From positions 460,221 to 524,220 of the forward strand of contig JACRMR010000012.1 of assembly GCA_016214895.1 (NCBI GenBank): 64,000 bases of DNA. Reading direction: 5' to 3'. A program made the position numbers and the translations under genes. Numbering within the stretch: position 1 is the stretch's first letter; the number at the start of each line of letters is the position of its first letter. The notes beneath the pieces were generated by a model. It was given only the letters and a program-made list of their open reading frames with translations, was not told the origin of the DNA and did no database searches. Source of the DNA: a candidate division KSB1 bacterium (GTDB lineage: Bacteria > Electryoneota > RPQS01). This document shows, in pieces, positions 10,017-19,124 of the stretch.

Positions 10017-11194
10017 ATAACCTCCACAGCTAATGCGGTTGCCTCGCCGCCGCCGTTGCAGATGCCGACCACGCCGCGCTTGCCGCCGCGTTCCTTCAGA
10101 GCGTGCAGCAGTGTCACCACGATCCGGCAACCCGATGAGCCGATCGGGTGCCCCATCGCCACCGCGCCGCCGTTCACATTGACCCGCGCGGCGTCCAGCC
10201 CCAGCATGCGCATATTGATGATGCCAACGACCGCAAACGCCTCATTCAACTCCCACAGGTCCACGTCGTTCACCTTCCAACCCAGCCGCCGCAGGAGCTT
10301 TTCAACGGCCGGCGCCGGCGCCGTCGTAAACCACTCCGGTTCCTGGCTGAACGTCGAATACCCGGCGATCCGCGCCAACGGCCGCAGGCCTCGCCGCTGC
10401 GCCTCTTCATAGGACATGATGGTCAACGCCGATGCGCCGTCATTGATCTTGGAGGCATTCGCCGCCGTGATCGTCCCGTCCTTCTCGAATGCCGGCCGCA
10501 AGGTCGGCAGTTTGGCGAAATCCACTTTGGTTGGCTCTTCGTCTTCGGTCACCGTCACTTCGCCCTTGCGCGATTTGATCACGACCGGGACGATCTCATG
10601 CTTGAACCGGCCGTCCTTCAGCGCGGCCTGCGCGCGACGGTACGACTCCACGGCGAACTCGTCCTGCTCTTCGCGCGTGATCTTCTTCTCCCGCGCGCAC
10701 AATTCGGCGCAATTCCCCATGTGCTGGTTCTTGTACGGATCCCACAGGCCGTCCTTCACCATGCCGTCGATCAACTCGCCGTTCCCCAGCCGATAACCGC
10801 CGCGCGCCTGCTCAAGATAATAGGGCGCGAGCGACATGTTCTCCATCCCCCCGGCGACGACGACCTTGGCTTCACCAAGTTGCACGCTCTGCGCGCCGCA
10901 CATTACGGCCTTCAAGCCAGAGGAGCACACCTTGTTTACCGTCCAGGCTGAAACCGAAGCCGGAATACCCGAAAAGATCGCGGCCTGCCGCGCGGGAGCC
11001 TGACCGACTCCGCCTTGCAGTACCATGCCGAGAATGACCTCATCGACGTCGCCCGCCTCAAGCTTCGAGCGCGTCAAGTTCTCTTTCAGACAGTGCGCGG
11101 CAAGCATCGGTGCCGGCACGGCCGCCAGTGCGCCACTAAACGAGCCGATCGGCGTGCGCACCGCGGAGGTGATGACTGGAGTATTAGGATTCAT
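10013..11194 (-). CDS. atoB: Acetyl-CoA C-acetyltransferase (thiolase)
   Basis: Condenses or cleaves acetoacetyl-CoA. 393 residues, standard for the degradative/biosynthetic thiolase II group. The acylated Cys lies in VNKVCSSGLKAVM (residues ~85-97), the catalytic His in GGAVAMGHPIGSSGCRIV and the second Cys in GICNGGGEATAL. Covering-loop motif GGMENMSLAPYYL is also present. Starts at ATG 11194. The gene sits directly upstream of an exported phosphoesterase-like gene with a stop/start overlap and downstream of a metallo-beta-lactamase gene. It supplies the last step for acetyl-CoA release from C4 acyl-CoA in this cluster. Confidence 0.95.
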   Translation of the reverse strand: MNPNTPVITSAVRTPIGSFSGALAAVPAPMLAAHCLKENLTRSKLEAGDVDEVILGMVLQGGVGQAPARQAAIFSGIPASVSAWTVNKVCSSGLKAVMCGAQSVQLGEAKVVVAGGMENMSLAPYYLEQARGGYRLGNGELIDGMVKDGLWDPYKNQHMGNCAELCAREKKITREEQDEFAVESYRRAQAALKDGRFKHEIVPVVIKSRKGEVTVTEDEEPTKVDFAKLPTLRPAFEKDGTITAANASKINDGASALTIMSYEEAQRRGLRPLARIAGYSTFSQEPEWFTTAPAPAVEKLLRRLGWKVNDVDLWELNEAFAVVGIINMRMLGLDAARVNVNGGAVAMGHPIGSSGCRIVVTLLHALKERGGKRGVVGICNGGGEATALAVEVI

Positions 11195-11233
11195 GGATCG
11201 AAAAACTGAAACAGAGGTTCAGAAAAAGTGAGT

Positions 11234-12067
11234 TCAAATCTGGAGCCGCTCTAAATGCACCGCCCCTCGCGCATCCCGCGAAACATAACCCGCCCGGCTG
11301 CGCGGCGCATGAACAAACAGTAACAAGTCGTGAGCGCCGACCGCCTCATCCAGCACGCGCTGCTTCGAATCCAGCAGCTCCGGATGGTTGAGATCATACG
11401 TGGAGACGCTGTGCAGCGGAAGTTGGGCATTGGTCGGGATGAGATCACTCAAATAGACCGCCCGACCGGAATCCCCGCCATCCACATGCACAATCTGCAG
11501 GCCCGGACTGTGCCCGCCCACCCAGCGCACCGAGACGCCCGGTGCAATCTCCGCGTCGGTATCCAACAGGTCCAGGACCCCGGCATCCACCAGCGGCTCG
11601 AAGTCGGCGGAGATATATCCGTCGTCTCCGTCCACGATCGCCGCGCGGGCCGCGGCGAGTTCGCGGTGCTGCAACACATACCGGGCTTTCGGAAACGTGG
11701 GAACGACGTCTCCCGCGTCGCTCACGCTCGTCGCCGCCCCGACATGGTCCCAATGCAGGTGCGTCAGAATTACGGTGTCAACATCCTGGAGCCCCACGCC
11801 CAGCTGTTCCAATGCGCCGAACACCTTGCGCGGCAGCTCCAGGTGATAGCGCCGGTAGCTGTCCGCCAATCGCTTGTCGCCGGTCCCCGGATCGACCAGA
11901 ATCGTACGGCCGCGACCGCGAATCAACAGGGTGTTGAACCCGATCATCACCCGCGGCGCGACCCGTCCCGAATGACCATGACCGCCCAGCCGTGTGAACG
12001 CATCGCCCTGCAATTCAAAGCGACCGTCGTCGATCAAGTCCAGCCGGAACGGCCCAAGCTCGAACAT
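11234..12067 (-). CDS. Metallo-beta-lactamase fold hydrolase
   Basis: A 277-residue MBL-fold protein starting MFELGPFRLDLIDDGRF at ATG 12067. The metal motif is LTHLHWDHVGA, with further ligands expected at His and Asp positions in VGGHSPGLQIVHVDGG and YLSDLIP. The long N-terminal segment that frames the fold (FNTLLIRGRGRTILVDPGTGD) is typical of lactonase-like and thioesterase-like MBL proteins. The substrate is not evident; its position between an acyl-CoA dehydrogenase (11-base gap upstream) and thiolase makes an acyl thioester or lactone possible, which is only inference. No signal peptide. Confidence 0.8.
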   Translation of the reverse strand: MFELGPFRLDLIDDGRFELQGDAFTRLGGHGHSGRVAPRVMIGFNTLLIRGRGRTILVDPGTGDKRLADSYRRYHLELPRKVFGALEQLGVGLQDVDTVILTHLHWDHVGAATSVSDAGDVVPTFPKARYVLQHRELAAARAAIVDGDDGYISADFEPLVDAGVLDLLDTDAEIAPGVSVRWVGGHSPGLQIVHVDGGDSGRAVYLSDLIPTNAQLPLHSVSTYDLNHPELLDSKQRVLDEAVGAHDLLLFVHAPRSRAGYVSRDARGAVHLERLQI

Positions 12068-12077
12068 CCCGCAACGC

Positions 12078-13214
12078 CTACTTGCCGATGAGCGAACGCG
12101 CGATGACGAGGCGCTGAATTTCCGACGTCCCCTCACCAATCTCCGTCAACTTGGCGTCGCGGAACATCCGCTCCACCGGATACTCGCGGACATAGCCGTA
12201 GCCACCGTGCAACTGAATCGCCTGCAACGTAACTTTGTTGGCGACTTCGCTGGCAAACAACTTGGCCATCGCCGACTCGCGAACGTAATCCTCGCCGGCG
12301 TCCTTCCGCCGCGCCGAATCATATACGAGATGACGCGCCGCTTGAATCTGGACATACATATCCGCCAGCTTGAACTGCGTCGCCTGAAAATCCGCGATTC
12401 GCTGTCCAAATGCCTTGCGCGTCTTGACATATTCCAGCGTCTGCTCGTACGCGCCCACGGCCAAGCCCAACGCCATCGCCGCAATCGAAATGCGCCCGGA
12501 ATCCAGCGTCGTCAACATCTGCTTGAAACCCTCGTTGACGTTCCCGAGCAGATTCGCCTTCGGCACCTTCACATCGCTGAAATGCAGCATGACCGTGTCC
12601 GAGCCCCGCACGCCCAGCTTGTGCTCCTTCTTGCCGACCTCAAATCCCGGAAAACCCTTTTCCAGAATGAAGCAACTGATCCCGCGCGTCCCGCGTGACT
12701 TGTCCGTCACCGCGCTGATCGTAAACGTGTCGGAATACGTACCGTTCGTGCAGTAAACCTTCGTCCCGTTCAGCAGATAGTGATCCCCCAGGTCCTCCGC
12801 GTGCGATTGCGTCGCGCCCGCGTCGCTGCCCGCCTGCGGTTCGGTCAGCCCAAATCCCCCGCACGTCTTCCCCGCGCAAAGCGCCGGCAGATACTTCTGC
12901 TTCTGCTCCTCGCTGCCAAACGTGTAAATCGGACCGCAGCCAAGGGAAATGTGGGCCGCCAGCGTCAGCGCCGTGCTGCCGCAGACCTTCGCAATCTCTT
13001 CCACGGCCAAGGTATATGAAACATAGTCCATCCCCGCGCCGCCGTAGCGCTCCGGGTAGGGAATCCCCATCAATCCGAGCTCGGCCATCTCGGCCACGAT
13101 CTCCGTCGGAAATCGTTCTGTCTCGTCGATCTCCGCGGCGATCGGCTTGATCCGGTTCTGGGCAAAGTCCCGAACCATCTCGCGAAGCATTTTTTGTTCT
13201 TCGGTCAGGTGCAT
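12078..13214 (-). CDS. Acyl-CoA dehydrogenase, candidate isovaleryl-CoA dehydrogenase
   Basis: 378-residue FAD enzyme with the family landmarks [49 protein letters not shown] and [21 protein letters not shown]. The catalytic base is expected at the Glu of [10 protein letters not shown]. It is closely related in motif layout to the paralogue at 6553-7698. Because it is followed on the same strand by genes that look like the methylcrotonyl-CoA route (biotin carboxylase, carrier, carboxyltransferase, methylglutaconyl-CoA hydratase), an isovaleryl-CoA role is suggested by context. General short-chain activity is the alternative. ATG start 13214, 30 bases after the small gene at 13245. Confidence 0.88.
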   Translation of the reverse strand: MHLTEEQKMLREMVRDFAQNRIKPIAAEIDETERFPTEIVAEMAELGLMGIPYPERYGGAGMDYVSYTLAVEEIAKVCGSTALTLAAHISLGCGPIYTFGSEEQKQKYLPALCAGKTCGGFGLTEPQAGSDAGATQSHAEDLGDHYLLNGTKVYCTNGTYSDTFTISAVTDKSRGTRGISCFILEKGFPGFEVGKKEHKLGVRGSDTVMLHFSDVKVPKANLLGNVNEGFKQMLTTLDSGRISIAAMALGLAVGAYEQTLEYVKTRKAFGQRIADFQATQFKLADMYVQIQAARHLVYDSARRKDAGEDYVRESAMAKLFASEVANKVTLQAIQLHGGYGYVREYPVERMFRDAKLTEIGEGTSEIQRLVIARSLIGK

Positions 13215-13244
13215 GAGCAGGTTGGTCTAACGGAAAAAAGGGAG

Positions 13245-13442
13245 CTACTCCTCGGTGAGATCGTCAAATACGCTGTCGCCCGCCCCCTCAATGCGCTTGC
13301 GGCGCTGCTTCAGGTCGTCCATCAGCGAATTGTATTCCTGTTGCGAAAGATCGTAATCCCGAAGTACGCGGTCAAGATTCTCGCGAATCTTTTGCAACTT
13401 CGGGGTCAGCTCCTTCGAGTCCGGTTTGCGAATGTCGGTCAT
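13245..13442 (-). CDS. Small charged helical protein, unknown function
   Basis: A 65-residue protein not recognised as a family. It is almost entirely charged and helix-forming (KLQKIRENLDRVLRDYD, LMDDLKQRRKRIEG) and ends in an acidic tail DDLTEE; a short coiled coil is likely. The ATG overlaps the TGA of the TIM-barrel gene upstream (ATGA at 13439-13442), which argues that it is translated and co-expressed. No cysteine, signal peptide or membrane segment. A structural or regulatory partner of its neighbours is possible, but no function can be assigned. Confidence 0.6.
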   Translation of the reverse strand: MTDIRKPDSKELTPKLQKIRENLDRVLRDYDLSQQEYNSLMDDLKQRRKRIEGAGDSVFDDLTEE

Positions 13443-14239
13443 ACGACGGGCTCTTCCTTGCGGATCGTTTCCAGCAAATTAAAAAAATAGTCCCGTGACT
13501 GCTCGCCTTTGTCCAGCGGCGTCTCGAACGTGACCGTCGCCTGGCTGCCGAGTTTGGCCAACGGAGCCAGCAAGCGGCGGAAATCCACCTGCCCCCGCCC
13601 CAACTCCCAGTGCGTGTCTTCCTTGCCGTCGTTGTCCGAACAATGAATATGGCAGATCCGGTCGGCAAACGTCAGCGCCCAGTTCGCCGCCGGTACCCGA
13701 CCGTAACACGTGGCATGCGCGACGTCCAGACACATTCCTAAGGCCGGCGTCGGAAAGCGCGCGAAAATCTCCTGAAACAGCGTGAGGTCCTGCTCATAGG
13801 TGTTCTCCATCGCCAGGCGGACCTCGAGGTCCGCCGCGCGCGTCACGAGGAGCTCCAGATTCTCGCAGAATCGCTCTACCCACTGCTCGCGGGTGCGCGT
13901 CGGATATTGCGGCAAGTAGCCCGTATGGAAGACCATCACCGGCGAACGAAACGCCCGCGCCGCTTCCAGTCCGCCCGTTAACGCCGCCAACGAATACTCC
14001 CGCACGTGGTGATCCGCCGTCCCGAGGTTCAGCCCGTGAAACGGACCGTGAACCGTCGCCTCGATGCCTTCATCGGCCAATGCATCCGCCACGTTCAGCA
14101 GGTTCTCCCACCGAACCTGCGGCCAGAGATCGCGAGTATCGTCAAACAGCACCTCGATGCCGATCCCTAAATCCGAAATCCGCGGGAGCGACGCCACGAC
14201 CAAATTGATACCGCAGTAGATATGTCGTGATCCGTACAT
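13439..14239 (-). CDS. Sugar phosphate isomerase/epimerase-like TIM barrel
   Basis: 266-residue protein of the xylose isomerase-like / AP endonuclease 2 superfamily. It begins MYGSRHIYCGINLVVASL and carries metal-ligand candidates in HGPFHGLNLG, MVFHTGYLPQ, MENTYEQDLTLF, CLDVAHATCYG and the characteristic ICHIHCSDNDGKEDTHWELGRG. These fit the family fold and a divalent metal site. The substrate cannot be deduced. ATG 14239 lies two bases after the biotin carrier stop. Despite lying in a leucine-type catabolic cluster it lacks the HMG-CoA lyase signature, so it should not be taken as that enzyme. Confidence 0.75.
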   Translation of the reverse strand: MYGSRHIYCGINLVVASLPRISDLGIGIEVLFDDTRDLWPQVRWENLLNVADALADEGIEATVHGPFHGLNLGTADHHVREYSLAALTGGLEAARAFRSPVMVFHTGYLPQYPTRTREQWVERFCENLELLVTRAADLEVRLAMENTYEQDLTLFQEIFARFPTPALGMCLDVAHATCYGRVPAANWALTFADRICHIHCSDNDGKEDTHWELGRGQVDFRRLLAPLAKLGSQATVTFETPLDKGEQSRDYFFNLLETIRKEEPVV

Positions 14240-14240
14240 G

Positions 14241-14744
14241 CTACTTCGCGGACTGCTCCGCCGCCAGCGACACCACCAGCGCCCCCGCGTCGATGATCGT
14301 TCCCAATTCCCCGGCGACGGCCTCCACGATGCCCGCGCGCGGCGCTCTGATCTGATGCTCCATCTTCATCGCCTCGATTATCGCCAGGACCTGCCCTTGC
14401 TCCACCGCCGCGCCCGGCTGCACCAGCAACTTGATGAGCGTGCCCGGCATCGGCGCCCGCGCTTCGTCCTCCCCGCCGCCACTCTCCTCACCGGCCGCGG
14501 CATCGCCCGATGTCAACTGGAATTCGAAAGCACGACCCGCAAGCCAAACCAGCAACCGGTCACGATCGCGGACCACTCTCGCCTGCAACTGGCCGTGTGA
14601 ATTGCACAGCAGCCAACGATTCTGACCAAGTTCCACCGGCCTGAATTCGTGGATCAAACCGTCCAGCGTCAGTGTGACACCCTCCGGCGTCGGCGACAGA
14701 CTCGCGTTGACGCGATCTCCGTTGTAGTTCAACTCACCCTTCAT
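14241..14744 (-). CDS. Biotin carboxyl carrier protein with partial BT-like domain
   Basis: 167-residue biotin carrier of an acyl-CoA carboxylase. The biotinylated Lys lies in IIEAMKMEHQIRAPRAG near residue 133, preceded by PMPGTLIKLLVQPGAAVEQGQ. The first ~80 residues (GVTLTLDGLIHEFRPVE, QARVVRDRDRLLVWLAG) resemble the beta-barrel (BT) region that links biotin carboxylase and carrier in methylcrotonyl- and propionyl-CoA carboxylase alpha chains. The ATG overlaps the TGA of the carboxylase gene (ATGA). A G6 run immediately upstream at 14751-14756 marks a place where a single-base slip would fuse the two frames. Confidence 0.9.
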   Translation of the reverse strand: MKGELNYNGDRVNASLSPTPEGVTLTLDGLIHEFRPVELGQNRWLLCNSHGQLQARVVRDRDRLLVWLAGRAFEFQLTSGDAAAGEESGGGEDEARAPMPGTLIKLLVQPGAAVEQGQVLAIIEAMKMEHQIRAPRAGIVEAVAGELGTIIDAGALVVSLAAEQSAK

Positions 14745-16243
14745 CGACCGCCCCCCGCTGCGATGTGCCAACCACCGAGTGTCCGCCACGGGGTGTCACT
14801 CTGCGGAGCGCTGGTCGCCGCCGAATTCGCGACGGGAGCGCGATACAGAAGTGCCGCCGCGAGCGCCGCCGCCAATTCCGGCTCCGCCGCCGGCGTGGGT
14901 TTCCAAGCCGACAGGTGATCGCTGATGAAGTGAGTGCTCAACTCGCCCCGCTGAAATGCCGGATGCGCCAGCACGCTTTGCAAATACTCAAGCGGATTCG
15001 CCACGCCCAACAAAACATACCGGTTCAACGCCTCGCGCATCCTGCTGATCGCCTGATCCCGGGTCGCGGCATGGACGATCACCTTGGATAGAATCGGATC
15101 ATAGAACACCGAGACCTCCGAGCCCTCGCGAATCCCGGAATCGATCCGCACACCCGGAATGCGCGGCTCGTCGAGCGCGAGCACCGTTCCGGAAGACGGC
15201 AGAAAGCTATTGGCCGGGTCTTCCGCGTAGATCCTGCACTCGATGGCGTGTCCGCGCGGCAGAATTTCCGCCTGAGTTTTCGGCAAGCGCGCGCCGGACG
15301 CAACCAGAAACTGCCAGTGCACAAGGTCTTCGCCGGTCACCATTTCCGTCACCGGATGCTCAACTTGCAATCGCGCATTGACTTCGAGAAAATAGAACTG
15401 ATCACCGTCCAGCAGCATCTCCACAGTTCCGGCATTCTCGTAGCCCGCGGCTTTCACCACCTTCACGGCCGCTTCGCCCATCTGCTTCCGCAAGGCGGGG
15501 GTTAATGCCACCGAAGGCGACTCCTCAACGATCTTCTGATGCCGTCGCTGAATCGAGCACTCCCGCTCACCGAGGTGCACCGCGTGACCATGCCGGTCGC
15601 AGAAGACCTGAAACTCGATGTGCCGCGGCCGCGTCAGATACTTTTCAAGATACACCGTCGAATCGCCGAACGCCGAGCCCGCCTCTCGCATCGCGCCTTC
15701 CAGCGCCAACGGCAACTCCTCAGCATTTGGCACGACACGCATGCCCTTGCCGCCGCCGCCCGCCGCGGCCTTGATCAACACCGGATAGCCGATCTGCTCT
15801 GCCGCACGCCTGACGACCTCCGCCGTCGGCTGCTCGAACGTCGCACCCGGTGTCACCGGCACGCCTTCCCGCTGCGCCAACACGCGCGACTCAATCTTGT
15901 TCCCCAGCAGCTTCATCGCGCCGGCGGGTGGGCCGACAAACACCAGGCCCGCGTCCGTCACCGCCTGCGAAAATAACGGATTCTCCGATAAGAAACCATA
16001 GCCGGGATGAATGGCCTCCGCACCGGTGGACTTGGCCGCCGCAAGTAGCTTTCCGATATTCAGATAGCTCGCCGTTGCCGGAGCCTCGCCGAGGTAAACG
16101 GCCTCGTTCGCGAGTTCCACGTGACACGCACAACGATCTGCATCACTGTACACGGCAACGGTGCGAATCCCCAATTCGCGCGCCGTTCGCATCACCCGTA
16201 CGGCGATCTCGCCGCGATTTGCAATCAGAATCTTCTTAAACAC
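14741..16243 (-). CDS. Biotin carboxylase subunit of acyl-CoA carboxylase
   Basis: ATP-grasp enzyme of 500 residues that carboxylates biotin on the carrier. The conserved start FKKILIANRGEIAVR is preceded by GTG 16243; another GTG at 16261 lies inside the end of the crotonase gene and is less likely. Motifs include HPGYGFLSEN, the glycine-rich GGGGKGMRVV, ECSIQRRHQK, EMLLDGDQFYFLEVNARLQVEHPVTE and GHAIECRIYAEDP. It ends in DTPWRTLGGWHIAAGGG, which corresponds to the beginning of the BT domain in MCC alpha chains, so the polypeptide appears split inside that domain rather than between domains. Works with the carrier and the carboxyltransferase at 17493-19103. Confidence 0.93.
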   Translation of the reverse strand: MFKKILIANRGEIAVRVMRTARELGIRTVAVYSDADRCACHVELANEAVYLGEAPATASYLNIGKLLAAAKSTGAEAIHPGYGFLSENPLFSQAVTDAGLVFVGPPAGAMKLLGNKIESRVLAQREGVPVTPGATFEQPTAEVVRRAAEQIGYPVLIKAAAGGGGKGMRVVPNAEELPLALEGAMREAGSAFGDSTVYLEKYLTRPRHIEFQVFCDRHGHAVHLGERECSIQRRHQKIVEESPSVALTPALRKQMGEAAVKVVKAAGYENAGTVEMLLDGDQFYFLEVNARLQVEHPVTEMVTGEDLVHWQFLVASGARLPKTQAEILPRGHAIECRIYAEDPANSFLPSSGTVLALDEPRIPGVRIDSGIREGSEVSVFYDPILSKVIVHAATRDQAISRMREALNRYVLLGVANPLEYLQSVLAHPAFQRGELSTHFISDHLSAWKPTPAAEPELAAALAAALLYRAPVANSAATSAPQSDTPWRTLGGWHIAAGGGR

Positions 16244-16248
16244 TTGCC

Positions 16249-17037
16249 CTATCTCGCCCACTTCGGCTTGCGCTTCTCGAGAAACGCCGTCATACCTTCC
16301 TGGCCCTCGTCCGACAACCGCTGTTCCGCAATCCGCAGCGCCGTGTACTCGCGAGCATCATGCAGGTTCAAACCCGGAACCTCGCGCAGCACCTCTTTGG
16401 TCAGCCGCAGCGCCTGCGGTCCGGCCTTCATCAACTGCGCCACGTACTCGCCGCATGCCGCTACCAGCGACTCAACGGGCACCGCCTGGTTCGCCAGCCC
16501 GATGCGCAAGGCACGCTCGGCATCGATCAGCGCACCACTCAGAAACAGCTCCCGCGCCCGGCCCTCGCCGATCTTGCGAATCACAAACGGAGAGATCGTC
16601 GCCGGGACCAGTCCGATGCGAACTTCACTGAACGACAGGAGCGCGTCCTCCGCCATCACCACAAAATCACAACAGGCAACCAGTCCGGCGCCTCCGCCGT
16701 AAGCCCCGCCCTGCACGCACGCAATCGTGGGAATCGGCAAGCGGTACGTCTCCAGAAACATCTCGAACAAACACTGCGAGTCCACGAGGTTCGCCTCGTA
16801 ACTCGCCGTCTTCATCCCCCCCATCCAATGGAAATCGGCTCCCGCGCAAAACGTCGGACCTTCCGCGTCGATGATGACCGCGCGCAGGGCCTCGTCACGC
16901 TTCAGTCGAACCATCACCGACGTCAACTCCGAAATCACGTCGGCGTTGAAAGCATTGCGGACCTCGGCGCGCGCCAGCGTCACCCGGCGAACATGCGTGT
17001 CCCCCGACAACTTGAGGTGGCGATAGGCGTGGATCAT
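16249..17037 (-). CDS. liuC: Enoyl-CoA hydratase, methylglutaconyl-CoA hydratase-like
   Basis: 262-residue crotonase. ATG 17037 overlaps the stop of the next gene upstream (ATGA) and gives MIHAYRHLKLSGDTHVRRV. Oxyanion-hole and active-site segments are FCAGADFHWMGGM and GGAYGGGAGLVACCDFVV, followed by FSEVRIGLVPATISPFVIRKIG. The last stretch and the HWM sequence match the LiuC/AtuE type that hydrates methylglutaconyl-CoA in leucine breakdown. A general short-chain hydratase is the alternative. It is the only crotonase in the window and so may also serve the C4 enzymes at 6.5-11.2 kb. Confidence 0.82.
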   Translation of the reverse strand: MIHAYRHLKLSGDTHVRRVTLARAEVRNAFNADVISELTSVMVRLKRDEALRAVIIDAEGPTFCAGADFHWMGGMKTASYEANLVDSQCLFEMFLETYRLPIPTIACVQGGAYGGGAGLVACCDFVVMAEDALLSFSEVRIGLVPATISPFVIRKIGEGRARELFLSGALIDAERALRIGLANQAVPVESLVAACGEYVAQLMKAGPQALRLTKEVLREVPGLNLHDAREYTALRIAEQRLSDEGQEGMTAFLEKRKPKWAR

Positions 17038-17489
17038 GCGCGGCCCCGCCGCGGAGCAGCACGCAACAGTGCCGCCTGTAATCGCTCCGGATCGTTGCTG
17101 CCAATGAGATAGCGCACCCCGCCCGCAAAGATCTCGACCGCCCGCCCAAAGCGAGCATTGAACACCCAACCGCGAGCGACACGATGAATCCCGATGCCGT
17201 TCCAGACGGTGAGCTGAACAACGTCGCCGACCGAAACTGCCTTCAAGGGAAAGCGCTTACGCCAGAACGGGAAGCCAAACCTGACTTCCGACATCGTGAT
17301 GACTACCCGGAGTTCCAGAAATCCCCACAAGAACAATGCAATCAGCAGTAGACCGCCAACCGTGAAATACCGGCCCGGCTCCGGCAGCTTCAGCCCCCAC
17401 GTCAGGATCAAGACAAGACTTGAGATCGTGAACACGATCCACATCCAGTCGTACGTCCGCTGCGCCTCACTGTGCACGGGAGTTTCCAT
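17034..17489 (-). CDS. Two-helix membrane protein with PH-like domain
   Basis: 151 residues with a short hydrophilic N-terminus, two closely spaced membrane segments (IVFTISSLVLILTWGLKL and GGLLLIALFLWGFLEL, residues ~18-60), then a soluble domain with beta-rich character (EVRFGFPFWRKRFPLKAVSV, YLIGSNDPERLQAALL). This layout is that of bacterial PH-domain membrane proteins. The C-terminus is rich in Arg. It is translationally coupled to the crotonase downstream by ATGA and begins three bases after the carboxyltransferase stop, so it is part of the operon, but a role in acyl-CoA metabolism is not implied by sequence. Confidence 0.65.
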   Translation of the reverse strand: METPVHSEAQRTYDWMWIVFTISSLVLILTWGLKLPEPGRYFTVGGLLLIALFLWGFLELRVVITMSEVRFGFPFWRKRFPLKAVSVGDVVQLTVWNGIGIHRVARGWVFNARFGRAVEIFAGGVRYLIGSNDPERLQAALLRAAPRRGRA

Positions 17490-17492
17490 GAG

Positions 17493-19103
17493 CTACATGC
17501 GATAGACGCCGGGACGATAGTCCGGAACGGGCTGGTTCGCCGCCATCGCGATGCCCAGTGCAATGGCCTGCCGCGTATCGACCGGATCGAGAATCCCGTC
17601 ATCCCACATCCGCGCCGTCGAGTAATAGGGGCTGCCCTCAAACTCATACTTGTCGAGCACCGGCCGGCGAATCGCCTCGATCTCTTCGGGCGACAACGAC
17701 TTGTCCTGAGCGCGTAATTGTTCTTCTTTCACCTGCACCAGTACCGTCGCCGCCTGCTCCCCGCCCATCACGCTGATCCGCGCATTCGGCCAGGTCCACA
17801 ACAGTCGCGGCGAATAGCCGCGACCGCACATGGCATAGTTACCCGCCCCGTACGACCCCCCCACGACCACCGTGAATTTCGGCACATCGGCGCAGGCTAC
17901 CGCATGCACCATCTTCGCGCCGTCGCTCGCAATCGCCCCGTGCTCGTACTGCTTGCCGACAATGAACCCCGTGATGTTCTGCAAGAATAGCAGCGGAATC
18001 TTGCGCATCCCGCAGAGTTCCACGAAGTGCGCGCCCTTCTTCGCGGATTCGCCGAACAACACGCCGTTGTTGCCGATGATGCCTACCAGATAGCCGTGAA
18101 TCCGCGCGAAGCCGCACACCAGTGTCGTCCCGTAACGGGCCTTGAACTCCTGAAACCGCGAACCATCGACCATCCGCGCCAGCACCTCACGGATGTCGTA
18201 CTGACGCTTCAAGTCCGAAGGCACTACTCCGTAGATCTCGGCAGGATCGTAGGCCGGCTCCTCGGGCGGCTCGCGGTCAAACTCGTGACGCGGCCCCCGC
18301 CCCAGACTCTCCACAATTCCCCGCGTGAGTTGCAGCGCGTGGTCGTCGTTGTTCGCAAAATGATCCGCGACGCCGGAGATGCGCGTGTGCACGTCCGCGC
18401 CGCCCAGTTCCTCCGCCGTGACGTCCGCTCCCGTGGCCGCCTTCACCAGCGGCGGACCACCAATGAAGATCGTGCCTGTGCCCTTCACAATCACCGTCTC
18501 GTCCGACATCGCCGGAACATACGCACCTCCCGCGGTGCATGACCCCATGACCACGGCGATTTGCGGAATACCCGCTGCACTCAGACGCGCCTGATTGTAG
18601 AAGATGCGGCCAAAGTGATCCTTGTCAGGAAACGTGCCCGCCTGTTCCGGGAGAAAGATCCCGCCCGAATCCACCAGATACACGCAGGGCAGCCGATTCT
18701 CCAGCGCAATCGCCTGGGCGCGCAAGTGCTTCTTGATCGTCATCGGGTAGTAGGTGCCGCCCTTGACGGTCGCATCATTCGCCACCACCAGCACTTCCCG
18801 CCCGTGGACGACGCCCACGCCGGTCACGACCCCCGCCGAAGGGGCGTCGCCGCCGTACATCTCATGCGCGGCCAACGACGAAAACTCGAGAAACGGTGTG
18901 TCCGAATCAAACAGCAGCTCCAGCCGCCGACGCACGGCCAGCTTGCCCCGCGCCGCGTGACGCTCAATGGCGATCCGCGGCCCCCCGGCGGGGTGAAGTT
19001 TGTCCAACCGGGAACGAAGTTCGGCGACCAGCGCCTTCATCGAGGCGGCATTCGCCGCAAACTCGGAATCGGCGGTGCGAATAACAGATTTGATTTTCTG
19101 CAC
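17493..19103 (-). CDS. liuB: Acyl-CoA carboxylase carboxyltransferase, methylcrotonyl-CoA type
   Basis: 536-residue beta subunit that transfers CO2 from carboxybiotin to an acyl-CoA. The N-terminal half has [40 protein letters not shown] and [20 protein letters not shown], the last being typical of methylcrotonyl-CoA carboxylase; the C-terminal half has [34 protein letters not shown] and [15 protein letters not shown]. Geranyl-CoA carboxylase has similar motifs and propionyl-CoA carboxylase is a less likely alternative. GTG 19103 gives the expected N-terminus; no convincing ribosome binding site is visible, so an internal ATG at 19040 remains possible. Carrier and biotin carboxylase are encoded 2.7 kb downstream in the same run. 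Confidence 0.9.
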   Translation of the reverse strand: MQKIKSVIRTADSEFAANAASMKALVAELRSRLDKLHPAGGPRIAIERHAARGKLAVRRRLELLFDSDTPFLEFSSLAAHEMYGGDAPSAGVVTGVGVVHGREVLVVANDATVKGGTYYPMTIKKHLRAQAIALENRLPCVYLVDSGGIFLPEQAGTFPDKDHFGRIFYNQARLSAAGIPQIAVVMGSCTAGGAYVPAMSDETVIVKGTGTIFIGGPPLVKAATGADVTAEELGGADVHTRISGVADHFANNDDHALQLTRGIVESLGRGPRHEFDREPPEEPAYDPAEIYGVVPSDLKRQYDIREVLARMVDGSRFQEFKARYGTTLVCGFARIHGYLVGIIGNNGVLFGESAKKGAHFVELCGMRKIPLLFLQNITGFIVGKQYEHGAIASDGAKMVHAVACADVPKFTVVVGGSYGAGNYAMCGRGYSPRLLWTWPNARISVMGGEQAATVLVQVKEEQLRAQDKSLSPEEIEAIRRPVLDKYEFEGSPYYSTARMWDDGILDPVDTRQAIALGIAMAANQPVPDYRPGVYRM

Positions 19104-19124
19104 GAGTGCGGGAAGGAGAGGAGT

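Noticed and set aside
13439..14239. HMG-CoA lyase candidate in the leucine-type cluster
   Set aside because: The TIM barrel has xylose-isomerase/AP-endonuclease-like metal motifs, not the HMG-CoA lyase signature.
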